This document shows, one piece after another, positions 16,162 to 25,252 of a stretch of DNA of 64,000 nucleotides. Under the pieces are notes generated by a model, which was not told where the DNA came from, ran no database searches, and saw only the letters and a program-made list of their open reading frames with translations. The DNA is taken from NCBI GenBank assembly GCA_944325435.1, contig CALVAC010000005.1, positions 62,001-126,000 on the forward strand, given 5' to 3'. The stretch is from an uncultured Bacteroidales bacterium (lineage in GTDB: Bacteria > Bacteroidota > Bacteroidia > Bacteroidales > UBA932). Within the stretch, counting starts at the first letter, position 1, and every line of letters starts with the position of its first letter. The translations under genes were made by a program, and so were the position numbers.

Positions 16162-17424
16162 ATGGGACAGAAGAGTCTGATAGCGGCTTACGGAAAACCG
16201 AAGATGTCCTTATATGCTGCATCATGCATAGATTCCGTCTGTAGACCACTGGTCATAAACCAGTTCTGGATGTATGGCCACCGGCTGGATACGGGCAAGA
16301 TGAAAGAGGCGTTGCACAGGCTTCTTGATGTGTATCCGACTCTGGCCGGCAGGATGGCAGCCGGCGGCATCCTTTGCAACAATGCAGGAGTCCTTTGGGA
16401 GGAAACGGATATCCCGGGGTTGAGGGTAAGGGAGATACCGAGGTCCTCAATTCCGGGAGGAAAATTCAGTGCATGGTTCGACAATAAATCAGCCCTTGCC
16501 GGAAAATCCCCGCTGATGAGTGTGAAGATAAGCCATCTTCAAGACGGTACGGTCTTGAATGTCAGATGTTCGCATTTTTGTGCAGATGGCAGGGCCTTTT
16601 ATTCCATGATGGAAAACTGGGCTGCCCTGGCTAAGGACGGAAGACTGGCTGGCAGACCTGTTTATGACGGCGCAATCAATCAGGTCCTTGCCGCTTCCGG
16701 TCTGTACGGGAAACTCATCGCTTCGGACAAGAAGTCCGTCTGCAGTATCCTGGAGCAGGAGGGGATGTTCAGGATACGGTCTTCTGCTATATCCTGGATG
16801 ATGATGCAGAAATTGCTGCGGATAGACAGGCATCTGTCATCTCCGCTCTTTGTCTCTGGACAGGAAATCGCTACTGCCTCCGGCAGGGCCTGCAATGTGG
16901 AAGGCAGGAGGGCAGGACGTAATGCCGTCCTGTGCGCAATGGCAGCGGATCTACTGAAAAGGCGTATGGGATGGAAAGGTAAGACCGTCAGCATAGTGCA
17001 TACCGTCGATCATAGAGGGCGTATGGCCGGTATCGGTATGGACTATATGGGAAATGCTTCATTTACCATAGCTCCGATGACTTTCAGTGCGGATCTTCCT
17101 TTTGAAGAAATGGCTGTCAGGATAGATGAGGGCATAAAAGCTGCCCTGTCTCCGGACATCGAGGAGCGGTATTTCGCTCTTTATTGTGCGATGGTTGAAA
17201 AGAAACTGCCTTATCTCCCGTTTGACCTTAGCTCCGTCTGGCGTTTCCGCCCGACGACATTCATTGTGAATAATTGCCTTAAATTCCCAATCTATGGGAT
17301 AGATTTCGGAACGGGAGCCCCTATGTTTGCGTGGCCGCTGGATTTCGGCGATCCTGTACGTTTCTGGCCTGCCCCTCCTGAGGAGAACGGCGTGTATATC
17401 TATTTTACGGGATGTTTTGCATGA
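16162..17424 (+). CDS. BAHD-type acyltransferase (plant-like)
   Basis: 420 residues with both hallmarks of the BAHD acyl-CoA transferase family. HFCADG (H138xxxD142G143) is the catalytic His motif, and DFGTG (381-385), followed by APMFAWP, is the counterpart of the plant DFGWG structural motif. The N-terminal LDTGKMKEALHRLLDVYPTL plus AGRM matches the family's LKxSLSxxLxxYPxLAGRL pattern. NWAALAKDG after the active site and YMGNA (295-299) also fit. No signal peptide or membrane helix is seen, so it is likely cytoplasmic. BAHD enzymes acylate alcohols or amines of specialised metabolites in plants and fungi. The acceptor here is unknown, and no biosynthetic cluster adjoins. It stands alone between walJ and a convergent GNAT gene. 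Confidence 0.8.
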   Translation: MGQKSLIAAYGKPKMSLYAASCIDSVCRPLVINQFWMYGHRLDTGKMKEALHRLLDVYPTLAGRMAAGGILCNNAGVLWEETDIPGLRVREIPRSSIPGGKFSAWFDNKSALAGKSPLMSVKISHLQDGTVLNVRCSHFCADGRAFYSMMENWAALAKDGRLAGRPVYDGAINQVLAASGLYGKLIASDKKSVCSILEQEGMFRIRSSAISWMMMQKLLRIDRHLSSPLFVSGQEIATASGRACNVEGRRAGRNAVLCAMAADLLKRRMGWKGKTVSIVHTVDHRGRMAGIGMDYMGNASFTIAPMTFSADLPFEEMAVRIDEGIKAALSPDIEERYFALYCAMVEKKLPYLPFDLSSVWRFRPTTFIVNNCLKFPIYGIDFGTGAPMFAWPLDFGDPVRFWPAPPEENGVYIYFTGCFA

Positions 17425-17476
17425 CAGTAGCAGGTCTGCGGCTGTGGATCTGGGCCCTGTCTCCGTTTCGCGCCTG

Positions 17477-18022
17477 TCAGTCCTGCCCGGCATTGCCCGG
17501 ATGCCTGTTTTTTACGCAAAACACCAGGTGGGGCATGTCTGTTCCGCGATAATGTCTGACAATGGTATCTATCACGGTCATACCGTTGCGGAGCGCGACA
17601 TTCTGAGACGCAATGTTCATATCTCTTATAATGGAATACAGCGCATTGAAGTTCAGTGTGTTGAATCCATACTCCCGACAAGCCGTCGCAGCTTCGACCG
17701 CATAACCCTTATGCCAATATTCGTGAGCCAGCAGGTAGCCTATTTCGGGAACCTGTGCCGTCTTGTATTCCTGCATTGTGATACCGCATTGCCCTATCAT
17801 TTTGCCGGTATCCTTAAGTAATACTCCCCACAATCCGAATCCATAGTCCTTATACCTTTGAAGTTGCTTTTGCATCCAGTCAAGAGTTTCTTTGTCACTG
17901 AAAGCCCCGTTATAGGCATACATCACTCTTTCATCTTGCAATATCGAGGATAATGCACCCAAATCGGAAAGTGACATTTCCCGCAACAGCAATCTGTCTG
18001 TTTCTAAAACTATATGCTCCAT
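17477..18022 (-). CDS. GNAT N-acetyltransferase, RimJ/RimL-like
   Basis: A 181-residue protein with the RimJ/RimL-type GNAT layout. It opens with ETDRLLLREMSLSDL, has the central beta strands GVLLKDTGKMIGQCGI and EIGYLLAHEYWHKGYAVEAA (acetyl-CoA pyrophosphate loop region), and the C-terminal NIASQNVALRNGM motif, where N and the following residues position the substrate. Such enzymes acetylate ribosomal protein N-termini, antibiotics or small amines. Substrate unknown. It reads leftwards and converges on the BAHD gene with ~50 bases between stops. Confidence 0.85.
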   Translation of the reverse strand: MEHIVLETDRLLLREMSLSDLGALSSILQDERVMYAYNGAFSDKETLDWMQKQLQRYKDYGFGLWGVLLKDTGKMIGQCGITMQEYKTAQVPEIGYLLAHEYWHKGYAVEAATACREYGFNTLNFNALYSIIRDMNIASQNVALRNGMTVIDTIVRHYRGTDMPHLVFCVKNRHPGNAGQD

Positions 18023-18069
18023 ATGCCTGTCCTGTCATTCGGACCGCAAAGTTACAAAAGGAAAATCGA

Positions 18070-18100
18070 CAAAAAAAAACAGCGGGAATTTCCCGCTGTT
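18070..18100 (-). terminator. Intrinsic terminator of pckA
   Basis: The inverted repeat AACAGCGGGAA/TTCCCGCTGTT occupies 18079-18100. On the minus strand it is followed by a run of T (18070-18078). It lies 41 bases past the pckA stop codon. Confidence 0.88.
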
Positions 18101-18140
18101 CCTGTCACTGGTTTCCTGTTGAAGGAAACTTGGATATTTG

Positions 18141-19748
18141 TCAGAGCTTAGGACCCGCTGCTACGAGAGACTTGCCGAGGTCGTTGCCTGTGAACTTCTC
18201 GAAGTTCTTGATGAAACGGCCTGCGAGGTCTTTTGCCTTCTCGTCCCACTGGCTTGCATCAGCATAGGTGTCGCGAGGGTCGAGGATTGCAGGGTCGACT
18301 CCCGGAAGCTCGGTAGGAACTTCGAAGTTGAAGTAAGGGATAGTCTTTGTAGGGGCCTTCTCGATAGAACCGTCGAGGATAGCGTCGATGATTCCGCGGG
18401 TGTCGCGGATAGAGATACGCTTGCCTGTGCCGTTCCAGCCTGTGTTGACAAGATATGCCTTTGCACCTGAAGCCTTCATCCTCTTCACGAGTTCCTCGCC
18501 GTACTTGGTCGGATGGAGTGAAAGGAATGCGGCTCCGAAGCATGCAGAGAATGTAGGGGTAGGCTCTGTGATGCCGCGCTCTGTACCTGCAAGCTTGGCG
18601 GTGAATCCTGAGAGGAAGTAGTACTGGGTCTGCTCAGGAGTAAGGATGGATACCGGAGGAAGCACTCCGAATGCATCTGCTGAAAGGAAGATCACCTGTT
18701 TTGCGTGAGGACCCTTTGACACCGGCTTTACGATGTTGTCGATGTGGTAGATAGGGTATGATACGCGGGTGTTCTCGGTAACGCTCTTGTCAGCGAAGTC
18801 GATCTTGCCGTTTGCGTCTACGGTCACGTTCTCGAGGAGTGCATCCCTCTTGATTGCGTTGTAGATATCCGGCTCGCTCTCCTTGTCGAGGTTGATTACC
18901 TTTGCATAGCAGCCACCCTCGTAGTTGAACACTCCCTCGTCATCCCAGCCGTGCTCATCATCACCGATGAGGAGTCTCTTAGGGTCTGTGGAAAGGGTGG
19001 TCTTGCCTGTTCCTGAAAGTCCGAAGAAGATGGCGGTACTCTTGCCTTCCTTGTCGGTGTTGGCTGAGCAGTGCATTGAAGCGATGCCCTTGAGCGGGTT
19101 GAGGTAGTTCATAATGGAGAAGATACCTTTCTTCATCTCACCGCCGTACCAGGTGTTGAGGATAACCTGTTCGTTGGTCTTGAGGTTGAAGACGGTAGCG
19201 GTCTCTGAGTTGAGTCCGAGCTCCTTGTAGTTCTCCACCTTTGCCTTGGCAGCGTTGAATGACACGAAATCAGGCTCGCCGTAGTTCTCGAGCTCTTCCT
19301 CCGTAGGGCGGATGAACATATTCTTCACGAAGTGCGCCTGCCACGCAACTTCCATAATGAAGCGCACCTTGAGGCGGGTAGCAGGGTTTGCTCCGCAGAA
19401 GGTATCCATCACGAAAAGCCTCTTGCCTGAAAGCTGTTTTACAGCCTTTGCCTTGAGGTCTGCCCACGCCTCTTCGGAGCAAGGCTTGTTGTCATTCTTG
19501 TATTCGTCTGAAGTCCACCATACAGTATCCTTGCTGGCCTCGTTGTAAACAAAGAACTTGTCCTTAGGGGAACGTCCGGTGTAGATACCTGTCATCACAT
19601 TGACAGCACCGAGTTCAGTTACCTGGCCTTTCTCGTAACCCTCGAGACTGTCCTTTGTCTCTTCTTCGAAGAGTACTTCGTAGGATGGGTTGTGGAGAAT
19701 TTCCTTGACATCAGTGATGCCGTACTTGGTCAAATCAATTTTGCTCAT
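18141..19748 (-). CDS. pckA: ATP-dependent phosphoenolpyruvate carboxykinase
   Basis: Interconverts oxaloacetate and phosphoenolpyruvate with ATP/ADP; in Bacteroidota it mainly runs towards oxaloacetate during succinate-forming fermentation. The 535-residue length is typical. It has the P-loop [11 protein letters not shown], the metal-binding [17 protein letters not shown], and the substrate-binding [16 protein letters not shown] near the N-terminus. It is monocistronic: its own promoter lies upstream (19837-19844) and a strong terminator downstream (18070-18100). Codon choice is uniform, as expected of a highly expressed gene. Confidence 0.98.
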   Translation of the reverse strand: MSKIDLTKYGITDVKEILHNPSYEVLFEEETKDSLEGYEKGQVTELGAVNVMTGIYTGRSPKDKFFVYNEASKDTVWWTSDEYKNDNKPCSEEAWADLKAKAVKQLSGKRLFVMDTFCGANPATRLKVRFIMEVAWQAHFVKNMFIRPTEEELENYGEPDFVSFNAAKAKVENYKELGLNSETATVFNLKTNEQVILNTWYGGEMKKGIFSIMNYLNPLKGIASMHCSANTDKEGKSTAIFFGLSGTGKTTLSTDPKRLLIGDDEHGWDDEGVFNYEGGCYAKVINLDKESEPDIYNAIKRDALLENVTVDANGKIDFADKSVTENTRVSYPIYHIDNIVKPVSKGPHAKQVIFLSADAFGVLPPVSILTPEQTQYYFLSGFTAKLAGTERGITEPTPTFSACFGAAFLSLHPTKYGEELVKRMKASGAKAYLVNTGWNGTGKRISIRDTRGIIDAILDGSIEKAPTKTIPYFNFEVPTELPGVDPAILDPRDTYADASQWDEKAKDLAGRFIKNFEKFTGNDLGKSLVAAGPKL

Positions 19749-19836
19749 AAAACCAAAAATTTATATAAAAACAATATACAATCTTATATCAGATCTTTCG
19801 CTTCGTTCAGGATGGCAATGTCCTGTCAAGGCGGTG

Positions 19837-19844
19837 CAAAAATA
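19837..19844 (-). promoter_or_regulatory. -7 promoter box for pckA
   Basis: TATTTTTG on the minus strand, matching TAnnTTTG, about 90 bases before the pckA start. It sits back to back with a TATTTTTG on the plus strand at 19848-19855. Confidence 0.6.
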
Positions 19845-19847
19845 ATT

Positions 19848-19855
19848 TATTTTTG
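19848..19855 (+). promoter_or_regulatory. Possible -7 box facing recQ
   Basis: TATTTTTG on the plus strand, 3 bases from the minus-strand pckA box. No clear -33 TTG was found, so the promoter at 19887-19917 is the better recQ candidate. Confidence 0.35.
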
Positions 19856-19886
19856 CGATTGCTCAAATTTTCCGCTGTAATTTATA

Positions 19887-19917
19887 TTGACAAAAATCAA
19901 AACAGTTTTTAATTTTG
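19887..19917 (+). promoter_or_regulatory. Promoter of recQ
   Basis: TTG at 19887-19889, 20 bases, then TAATTTTG at 19910-19917: the Bacteroidota -33/-7 arrangement. The predicted transcript start near 19922 leaves a ~44-base leader before the ATG at 19966. Confidence 0.65.
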
Positions 19918-19965
19918 TCTTGCGGTCATATTTTCCGGCCGCCTTTATATGCAAAAATTGAGCCA

Positions 19966-21705
19966 ATGAACATGAGGGGTGACAGGGCGTTGGAAATATT
20001 GAAGGAGTACTGGGGGTACGATAATTTCAGGCCGATGCAGAGGGAGATAATAGATGCTGCGGTCGAGGGAAAGGATGTCCTGGCCATACTCCCGACAGGA
20101 GGAGGAAAGTCGGTCTGTTTTCAGGTGCCTGCCCTGATGAAAGATGGAATCGCCCTTGTGGTGACACCGCTCATTGCGCTTATGAAAGACCAGGTCCAGA
20201 ACCTGTGCGACAGGGGAGTGAAGGCTCTTGCGGTATATGCCGGGATGTCATCCAGGGAGGTTGAGCTTGCCCTGAACAATGCCGTCTACGGGGATTTCAA
20301 GTTCCTGTACCTCTCTCCGGAGAGATTGAAGACCCCGATGTTCAACTATTATGTCAGGGGGCTGAATGTCAGTTATATAGTGGTGGATGAAGCGCACTGC
20401 ATATCGCAGTGGGGATATGACTTCCGTCCGGACTATCTGGAGATAAGCAGGTTGCGCGAGACTGTCGACGCTCCGGTTATCGCCCTGACGGCCACAGCCA
20501 CCCCTTCCGTAGCCAATGACATAATGGAGCGGCTCTGCTTCCAAGAGAAACTTCTGCTCAAGAGCAGTTTCGAGAGGCCCAACCTGTCCTATATAGTGCG
20601 GCATTGCGAGGACAAGCTCGGCAAACTGCTGCAGGTGTGTTCTTCGGTGCCAGGAACAGGGATCGTATATGTGAGGAGCCGGAAGAAGACGGAGGACCTT
20701 GCCGCGTTCCTGAGGTCGCAAGGGATAAGTGCGTCTTTCTATCATGCCGGTCTCGGAGCGCAGACACGGGCACGGCGGCAGGAGGACTGGAAGTCTGGGG
20801 GAACGCGTATAATGGTGTGCACCAATGCGTTCGGTATGGGGATAGATAAGCCGGATGTGCGCAGTGTGGTGCATTTCGATGTGCCTGATTCGCCTGAAGC
20901 GTATTTTCAGGAGGCCGGACGTGCAGGCAGGGATGGGAAGAGGTCGTATGCCGTACTCCTGCACAGCGGCAGTGATATCCGCAGGCTTCACCAGATAGAG
21001 ACCCTGTCTTTCCCGACTCTCGACTATGTGGAGGATATCTATCATAAGGTGCATGACTTTTCCGGTATCCCTTTCGGGATGGGGGAAGGCCGTCAGCTCA
21101 AGTTCAATGCAGATGAGTTCTGCAGGCATTACGGACTCAACCGGTCATCCGCGTTCTATGCAATGAAGTATATAGAACGCACGGGTCACTGGACAATGAT
21201 GGAGGATATGGACATGTCCACAAGGGTGGAGATCATCCCGACGAGGCAGGCGCTGTATGATATAAAGGTGTCTGACTCCTCTATGGTCAGGGTAATGGAT
21301 GTGCTTATGCGCAGATATGTGGGCATATTCTCCCGGCCGGTGCTTATAGATGAGAATTATGTGGCTTCAATGTCCGGTCTGACCGTGCCTGAATTGAGGC
21401 AGGCCCTGTACCGTCTGTCTGTCGAGCATATAATAAGGTATATACCGGCCTCCCGTTCCACTGTGGTGTACCTCCAGCATGACCGCCTGTTTCACAAGGA
21501 TGTGAACCTGATGCCGGAGCGGTATATGCAGCTGAAGCAGATGACCCATGACAGGATACAGACGATGGTTGATTATGTGACCCGGGATGACCTGTGCAGG
21601 AGCAGGTTTCTTCTGCATTATTTCGGTCAGGATGATGCCCCTGACTGCGGTACCTGCGATGTCTGCAGGAGCAGGTCGGCAGGCCGGCCTGCCGTGTCCC
21701 GGTGA
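19966..21705 (+). CDS. recQ: ATP-dependent DNA helicase RecQ
   Basis: A 3'-5' superfamily 2 helicase acting in recombination and fork repair. The start at 19966 removes a non-conserved upstream extension and gives 579 residues. Motifs run in order: FRPMQREII, Walker A LPTGGGKS, VVDEAHCISQWGYDFRPDY (motif II plus the RecQ aromatic loop), TATATP (motif III), and motif VI QEAGRAGRDG. At the C-terminus lie the winged-helix region and an unusual late CGTCDVC zinc-binding pair following CRSRFLLHYFGQDD. No HRDC domain follows. Convergent with the PhnP-like gene, 30 bases between stops. Confidence 0.93.
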   Translation: MNMRGDRALEILKEYWGYDNFRPMQREIIDAAVEGKDVLAILPTGGGKSVCFQVPALMKDGIALVVTPLIALMKDQVQNLCDRGVKALAVYAGMSSREVELALNNAVYGDFKFLYLSPERLKTPMFNYYVRGLNVSYIVVDEAHCISQWGYDFRPDYLEISRLRETVDAPVIALTATATPSVANDIMERLCFQEKLLLKSSFERPNLSYIVRHCEDKLGKLLQVCSSVPGTGIVYVRSRKKTEDLAAFLRSQGISASFYHAGLGAQTRARRQEDWKSGGTRIMVCTNAFGMGIDKPDVRSVVHFDVPDSPEAYFQEAGRAGRDGKRSYAVLLHSGSDIRRLHQIETLSFPTLDYVEDIYHKVHDFSGIPFGMGEGRQLKFNADEFCRHYGLNRSSAFYAMKYIERTGHWTMMEDMDMSTRVEIIPTRQALYDIKVSDSSMVRVMDVLMRRYVGIFSRPVLIDENYVASMSGLTVPELRQALYRLSVEHIIRYIPASRSTVVYLQHDRLFHKDVNLMPERYMQLKQMTHDRIQTMVDYVTRDDLCRSRFLLHYFGQDDAPDCGTCDVCRSRSAGRPAVSR

Positions 21706-21735
21706 TGGCCGGCCGCAGGTTTCCGCTGCAGGTCC

Positions 21736-22641
21736 CTATCCTTCTATCACAAGTCCATCGTATGCAGGCAGAATGCCTTCCGGGAGTTCCCTGCACAGAT
21801 CTGCATATCTTGGCAGCCTGTGCGAAAGGTGGGTGAGCCAGGAATGTCTGGCACCGACCTTTTGCGCTGTCGCAATGGCTTCCTCAAGGGAGAAATGTGA
21901 AATGTGGCGGCCCCTCTTGACACAGTTTATCACGAAATGCTCCAGCCCCTCCAGTTTGCCGAATTCCTCTTCCGGGATGAAGTTCATGTCGGTGCAGTAT
22001 GCAATGTCCCCGAACCTGAATCCGAGCACGGGAAGCCTGTAGTGCATCCCTCTTATCGGGATTATCATTGCGCCTCTGTCCTTCGTCCAGTTTTCCGGTT
22101 CCTCTCCTGTAATGCTGTGGCATATATGTGGAGAATCCGTGTCCTCTGCATCGGGGACATGCACATAGCCCTTGCCTGATACCCATTCGAGCCTGCCATC
22201 TCTGCCGTTGTCCGGATAGACAGTGAATGGCTTTTCATCAATCAGATGTATATGCCATTCGGGGGCTCCCGGGTATTTCTTTTCCGTGAACGCATACGAA
22301 TATTCGTTGCGAAGGGAGTCCTCCACATATTTCTCGCAGTATATTTCTGCAGGAAGGCCTTCTATGTAGTTGAACGCCCTTATGTCATCCAGCCCTCCTG
22401 TATGGTCTTTGTGGTTGTGGGTCAGAAGGATTGCATCGAGATGCGTTATTCCTGCCCTGAGCATCTGGTATCTGAAGTCCGGGCCTGCATCCACCAGAAT
22501 GTTGAGTCCTCCGTATTCCACGAAAGCGGAAGACCTTAGCCTTTTGTCCCTGCTGTCATGCGAAGTGCATACTTCGCATCCGCAACCTATCATCGGCACT
22601 CCCTGTGATGTGCCTGTACCCAAGAATGTCAGTCTTGTCAT
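21736..22641 (-). CDS. PhnP-like metallo-beta-lactamase-fold phosphodiesterase
   Basis: A 301-residue MBL-fold protein. The N-terminus FLGTGTSQGVPMIGCGCEVC resembles the GTGxSxGxPxxxCxCxxC start of PhnP-type cyclic phosphodiesterases. The metal motif THNHKDHTGG follows, then CTDMN and a late LTHLSHR. A segment of roughly 45 residues (about 140-190, including a DTDSPHICHSITGEEP stretch) is extra relative to the usual ~250-residue form. PhnP cleaves 5-phosphoribosyl 1,2-cyclic phosphate, but no phn genes are nearby, so substrate is uncertain. Last gene in the leftward tamB block. Confidence 0.82.
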   Translation of the reverse strand: MTRLTFLGTGTSQGVPMIGCGCEVCTSHDSRDKRLRSSAFVEYGGLNILVDAGPDFRYQMLRAGITHLDAILLTHNHKDHTGGLDDIRAFNYIEGLPAEIYCEKYVEDSLRNEYSYAFTEKKYPGAPEWHIHLIDEKPFTVYPDNGRDGRLEWVSGKGYVHVPDAEDTDSPHICHSITGEEPENWTKDRGAMIIPIRGMHYRLPVLGFRFGDIAYCTDMNFIPEEEFGKLEGLEHFVINCVKRGRHISHFSLEEAIATAQKVGARHSWLTHLSHRLPRYADLCRELPEGILPAYDGLVIEG

Positions 22642-22705
22642 TGCCTTCTTGCAAGTTTAAATGATATGTCTATCCGTATTGGCAGATCTTTCATTTCCGG
22701 TCCCG

Positions 22706-24001
22706 TCATATCGTTATCTCCACTATCCTTCCCACCTTGTCCGGATCATACGGGAGTTCTACCCTGATGTAGTTTTCGGTGTATCCATACATCATTCCTC
22801 CCTTGTCTGAACTCTCGAACAGGACTTTTGCCACCGTGCCCTTCCCTGATTCCAGAAAGCTGTCGTGCAGCCTGCGGCACAGACCTTCCAGTTTTTCCAC
22901 CCTTTCTGTCTTCACCTTGTCCTGTATCTGTCCTCCCATTGCCGTAGCGGGCGTGCCGGGTCTTCTGGAATATGGGAAAATATGGATGAAAGCAGGCTTT
23001 ATCACATGTTCCAGGAAGCCGTATGTCTCCTGGAACAGCTCATCCGTCTCTCCGGGGAATCCGACTATGACATCGATGCCGAAGAACACTTTCGGACGGC
23101 CTTCCTTTTCCAGCTTTTCCCTTATGTATCCTATCTTGTGGCTGAATGAGGCTGTGTCGTACCTTCTCCCCATCGCCTTGAGTATCGTGTCGGAGCCGGA
23201 CTGCAGCGGAATGTGGAAATGCGGGAGGAATTTTGTCCCTGATGCGATCCAGTCCACGATGTCTTCCGTCAGCAGGTTCGGCTCGATGGATGATATCCTG
23301 TATCTTTCGATACCTTCCACTTCATTCAGCTTTTTCAGAAGATCGAGGAACGGTTCTCCTGTGGTCTTGCCGAAGTCTCCGGTGTTCACTCCTGTCAGGA
23401 CTATCTCCTTTATGCCGGTCGCGGCAATCTTTCCGGCCTGCGAGACAATGTCGGCTATCGGAATGTTCCTGCTTTCACCCCTGGCGTACGGTACGGTGCA
23501 GTAGGCGCATTTATAGTCGCATCCGTCCTGGACCTTCAGAAAAGAGCGTGTCCTCTCACCGGAAGAGTATGCCGGGAAGACAGTGCCGTCGTTCCCCGTT
23601 TCAAGGTATGGCATTTCACCGGTCACTGCCGGCTGTGGTTCCTGTGTCTTCCCGTTGTTGCGGACATATTCCGTGACTGTCCTGACGACAGAGCCTTTTT
23701 CCTTGGCCCCGAAGACGAACCTCACCCCTTCTATCTTCTCGATTTCGCTGCGCCTGAGCTGGGCGGAGCAGCCGGTCACTACTATGTCCGCTTCCGGGCA
23801 TAGCCGGTGCATCCTGCGGATGATGTTCCTGCATTTCTTGTCTGAATGCTCCGTCACGCTGCATGTATTCACAAGGCAGATGTCGGCTTTCCCTGTCGGG
23901 GGGACCGCTTCAAATCCGGCCTGTATGAATCCTCTTTCGTATGTGGATGTCTCGGCGTAGTTGAGTTTGCAGCCGAGGGTTATGAATGATATCTTTGGCA
24001 T
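22706..24001 (-). CDS. mtaB: tRNA t6A37 methylthiotransferase MtaB
   Basis: A radical-SAM methylthiotransferase that converts t6A37 to ms2t6A37 in tRNAs. The 431-residue protein has the N-terminal UPF0004 domain with three cluster cysteines (GCKLNYAE, NTCSVTEHSD, GCSAQ). The radical-SAM CDYKCAYC (CxxxCxxC) follows, with GVNTGDFG and a C-terminal TRAM-like domain. The GCKLNYAET start separates it from MiaB/RimO. The substrate modification t6A is made with TsaD, which is encoded divergently a few genes away at 29882. Lies 33 bases downstream of folB on the same strand. Confidence 0.93.
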   Translation of the reverse strand: MPKISFITLGCKLNYAETSTYERGFIQAGFEAVPPTGKADICLVNTCSVTEHSDKKCRNIIRRMHRLCPEADIVVTGCSAQLRRSEIEKIEGVRFVFGAKEKGSVVRTVTEYVRNNGKTQEPQPAVTGEMPYLETGNDGTVFPAYSSGERTRSFLKVQDGCDYKCAYCTVPYARGESRNIPIADIVSQAGKIAATGIKEIVLTGVNTGDFGKTTGEPFLDLLKKLNEVEGIERYRISSIEPNLLTEDIVDWIASGTKFLPHFHIPLQSGSDTILKAMGRRYDTASFSHKIGYIREKLEKEGRPKVFFGIDVIVGFPGETDELFQETYGFLEHVIKPAFIHIFPYSRRPGTPATAMGGQIQDKVKTERVEKLEGLCRRLHDSFLESGKGTVAKVLFESSDKGGMMYGYTENYIRVELPYDPDKVGRIVEITI

Positions 24002-24034
24002 TTGTGTCGTATGTTGTTTCCGGAGGATTTCCGC

Positions 24035-24466
24035 TTATAGAGACAAAGGTTTTTCTTCTGTATCAGGCTCTTCGTCTGGCTCGGAATGACCGTGTGTCCC
24101 GGGATGGCGGTGACGGATGGTGACGCGGGACCAGGCTGCGGTGCCGTTGACGGGAGGGTTGCGCTTGGATACCCTTACAGAGAAATCATCCAGCCAGGGG
24201 AATTCATTGCCGACAGCGGAGATGATTCTGCCGGCCACATGTTCAAGCAGGTTGGATGGAGTATCCATCTGTCCGGCTATGATATCGTATATCCTGCCGT
24301 AATCAAGCGTATCTTCCAGTGAATCCGTTTCCGCAGCTTTGCCGAGGTCGAGTCTGGCTTTGAAGTCTACAGTGAAAAGGTTGCCTTCCCTGCGCTCGTG
24401 TTCGAGGCAGCCGTGGTGGCTGTGGAATTCCATTCCTTCCAGTTCTATCGTTCCGTTCCGTTTCAT
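24035..24466 (-). CDS. folB: Dihydroneopterin aldolase
   Basis: Cleaves 7,8-dihydroneopterin to 6-hydroxymethyldihydropterin and glycolaldehyde in folate synthesis. 143 residues: FolB fold with MEFHSHHGCLEHERREGNLF (the family's GYHGxxxxERxxGQ-like active-site segment), DTLDYGRIYD, and NLLEHVAGRI carrying the conserved Glu. The last ~20 residues (after RHRHPGTHGHSEPDEE) form an acidic, low-complexity tail beyond the usual ~120-residue enzyme. Sits between mtaB and the RsmI-like gene in the leftward block. Confidence 0.9.
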   Translation of the reverse strand: MKRNGTIELEGMEFHSHHGCLEHERREGNLFTVDFKARLDLGKAAETDSLEDTLDYGRIYDIIAGQMDTPSNLLEHVAGRIISAVGNEFPWLDDFSVRVSKRNPPVNGTAAWSRVTIRHRHPGTHGHSEPDEEPDTEEKPLSL

Positions 24467-24534
24467 CGCAGTGATTTTTTAATCCGCAAATCCTATGCTC
24501 CGCTCAGGATGACAGCAAGGGAGAGGGGTATGGG

Positions 24535-25242
24535 TCAGGCGAGCAGGCAGAAGACGCACGGTCTTTTCCCTATCACAGGCCTTTCCGATTTCCATTCTTC
24601 CACTGTCCTTGTCATTATGAAGGCATCCGGCATAGTGACATTTGCCGCTACACATATTCTTGTGCTGCCTTTGCAGATAGACAATATGTCCGAGAACATG
24701 GAGTCGTTCCTGTATGGCGTCTCGATGAAAATCTGTGTCTGCCTGTGCGATGCGGACAGCCGTTCTATGCTTCTGAGCCTTTCCCTACGTTCATCTGTCT
24801 TGGCCGGCAGGTAGCCGCAGAACGCGAATGACTGTCCGTTGAGACCTGATGCCATCAGCGCGAGCATAAGGGATGATGGCCCGACGAAAGGTACCACCAC
24901 GATTCCATGCCTGTGGGCGAGTGCAACCAGGTCTGCCCCCGGGTCGGCAACGGCAGGCAGTCCTGCTTCCGACACAAGTCCCACATCATTGCCGTCATTG
25001 AACAGCTGCAGATAGCTTTCCACTTCCTTCTGCCCTGTGTGCTCGTTGAGCTCATGAATTTCAAGCTCCGCGATGTGCCCTTTGAGGCCTGCCCTGGACA
25101 GATAGCGCCTTGCGGTCCTGGCTTCCTCGACAACGAATGTCCTGATTCCGCGTATTTTTTCCAGAACTGGCCCCGGAATCACTTCCGCTGGGTCATTCTC
25201 CCCGAGAGGAGATGGGATGAGATATAGTTTTCCGTATTCCAT
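24535..25242 (-). CDS. RsmI-like SAM-dependent methyltransferase
   Basis: A tetrapyrrole-methylase-fold protein of 235 residues starting at the ATG at 25242 (the TTG at 25251 is less likely). The N-terminal YLIPSPLGE and FVVEEARTARRYL match RsmI, the 16S rRNA C1402 2'-O-methyltransferase. VGLVSEAGLPAVADPGADL is the SAM-binding segment, VPFVGPSSLMLALMASGL follows, and ETPYRND is near the end. It lacks the C-terminal tail of E. coli RsmI (286 residues) and belongs to the shorter Bacteroidota form, whose target is less certain. Begins 10 bases after the tamB stop. Confidence 0.85.
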   Translation of the reverse strand: MEYGKLYLIPSPLGENDPAEVIPGPVLEKIRGIRTFVVEEARTARRYLSRAGLKGHIAELEIHELNEHTGQKEVESYLQLFNDGNDVGLVSEAGLPAVADPGADLVALAHRHGIVVVPFVGPSSLMLALMASGLNGQSFAFCGYLPAKTDERRERLRSIERLSASHRQTQIFIETPYRNDSMFSDILSICKGSTRICVAANVTMPDAFIMTRTVEEWKSERPVIGKRPCVFCLLA

Positions 25243-25252
25243 TTCTGTCAAA

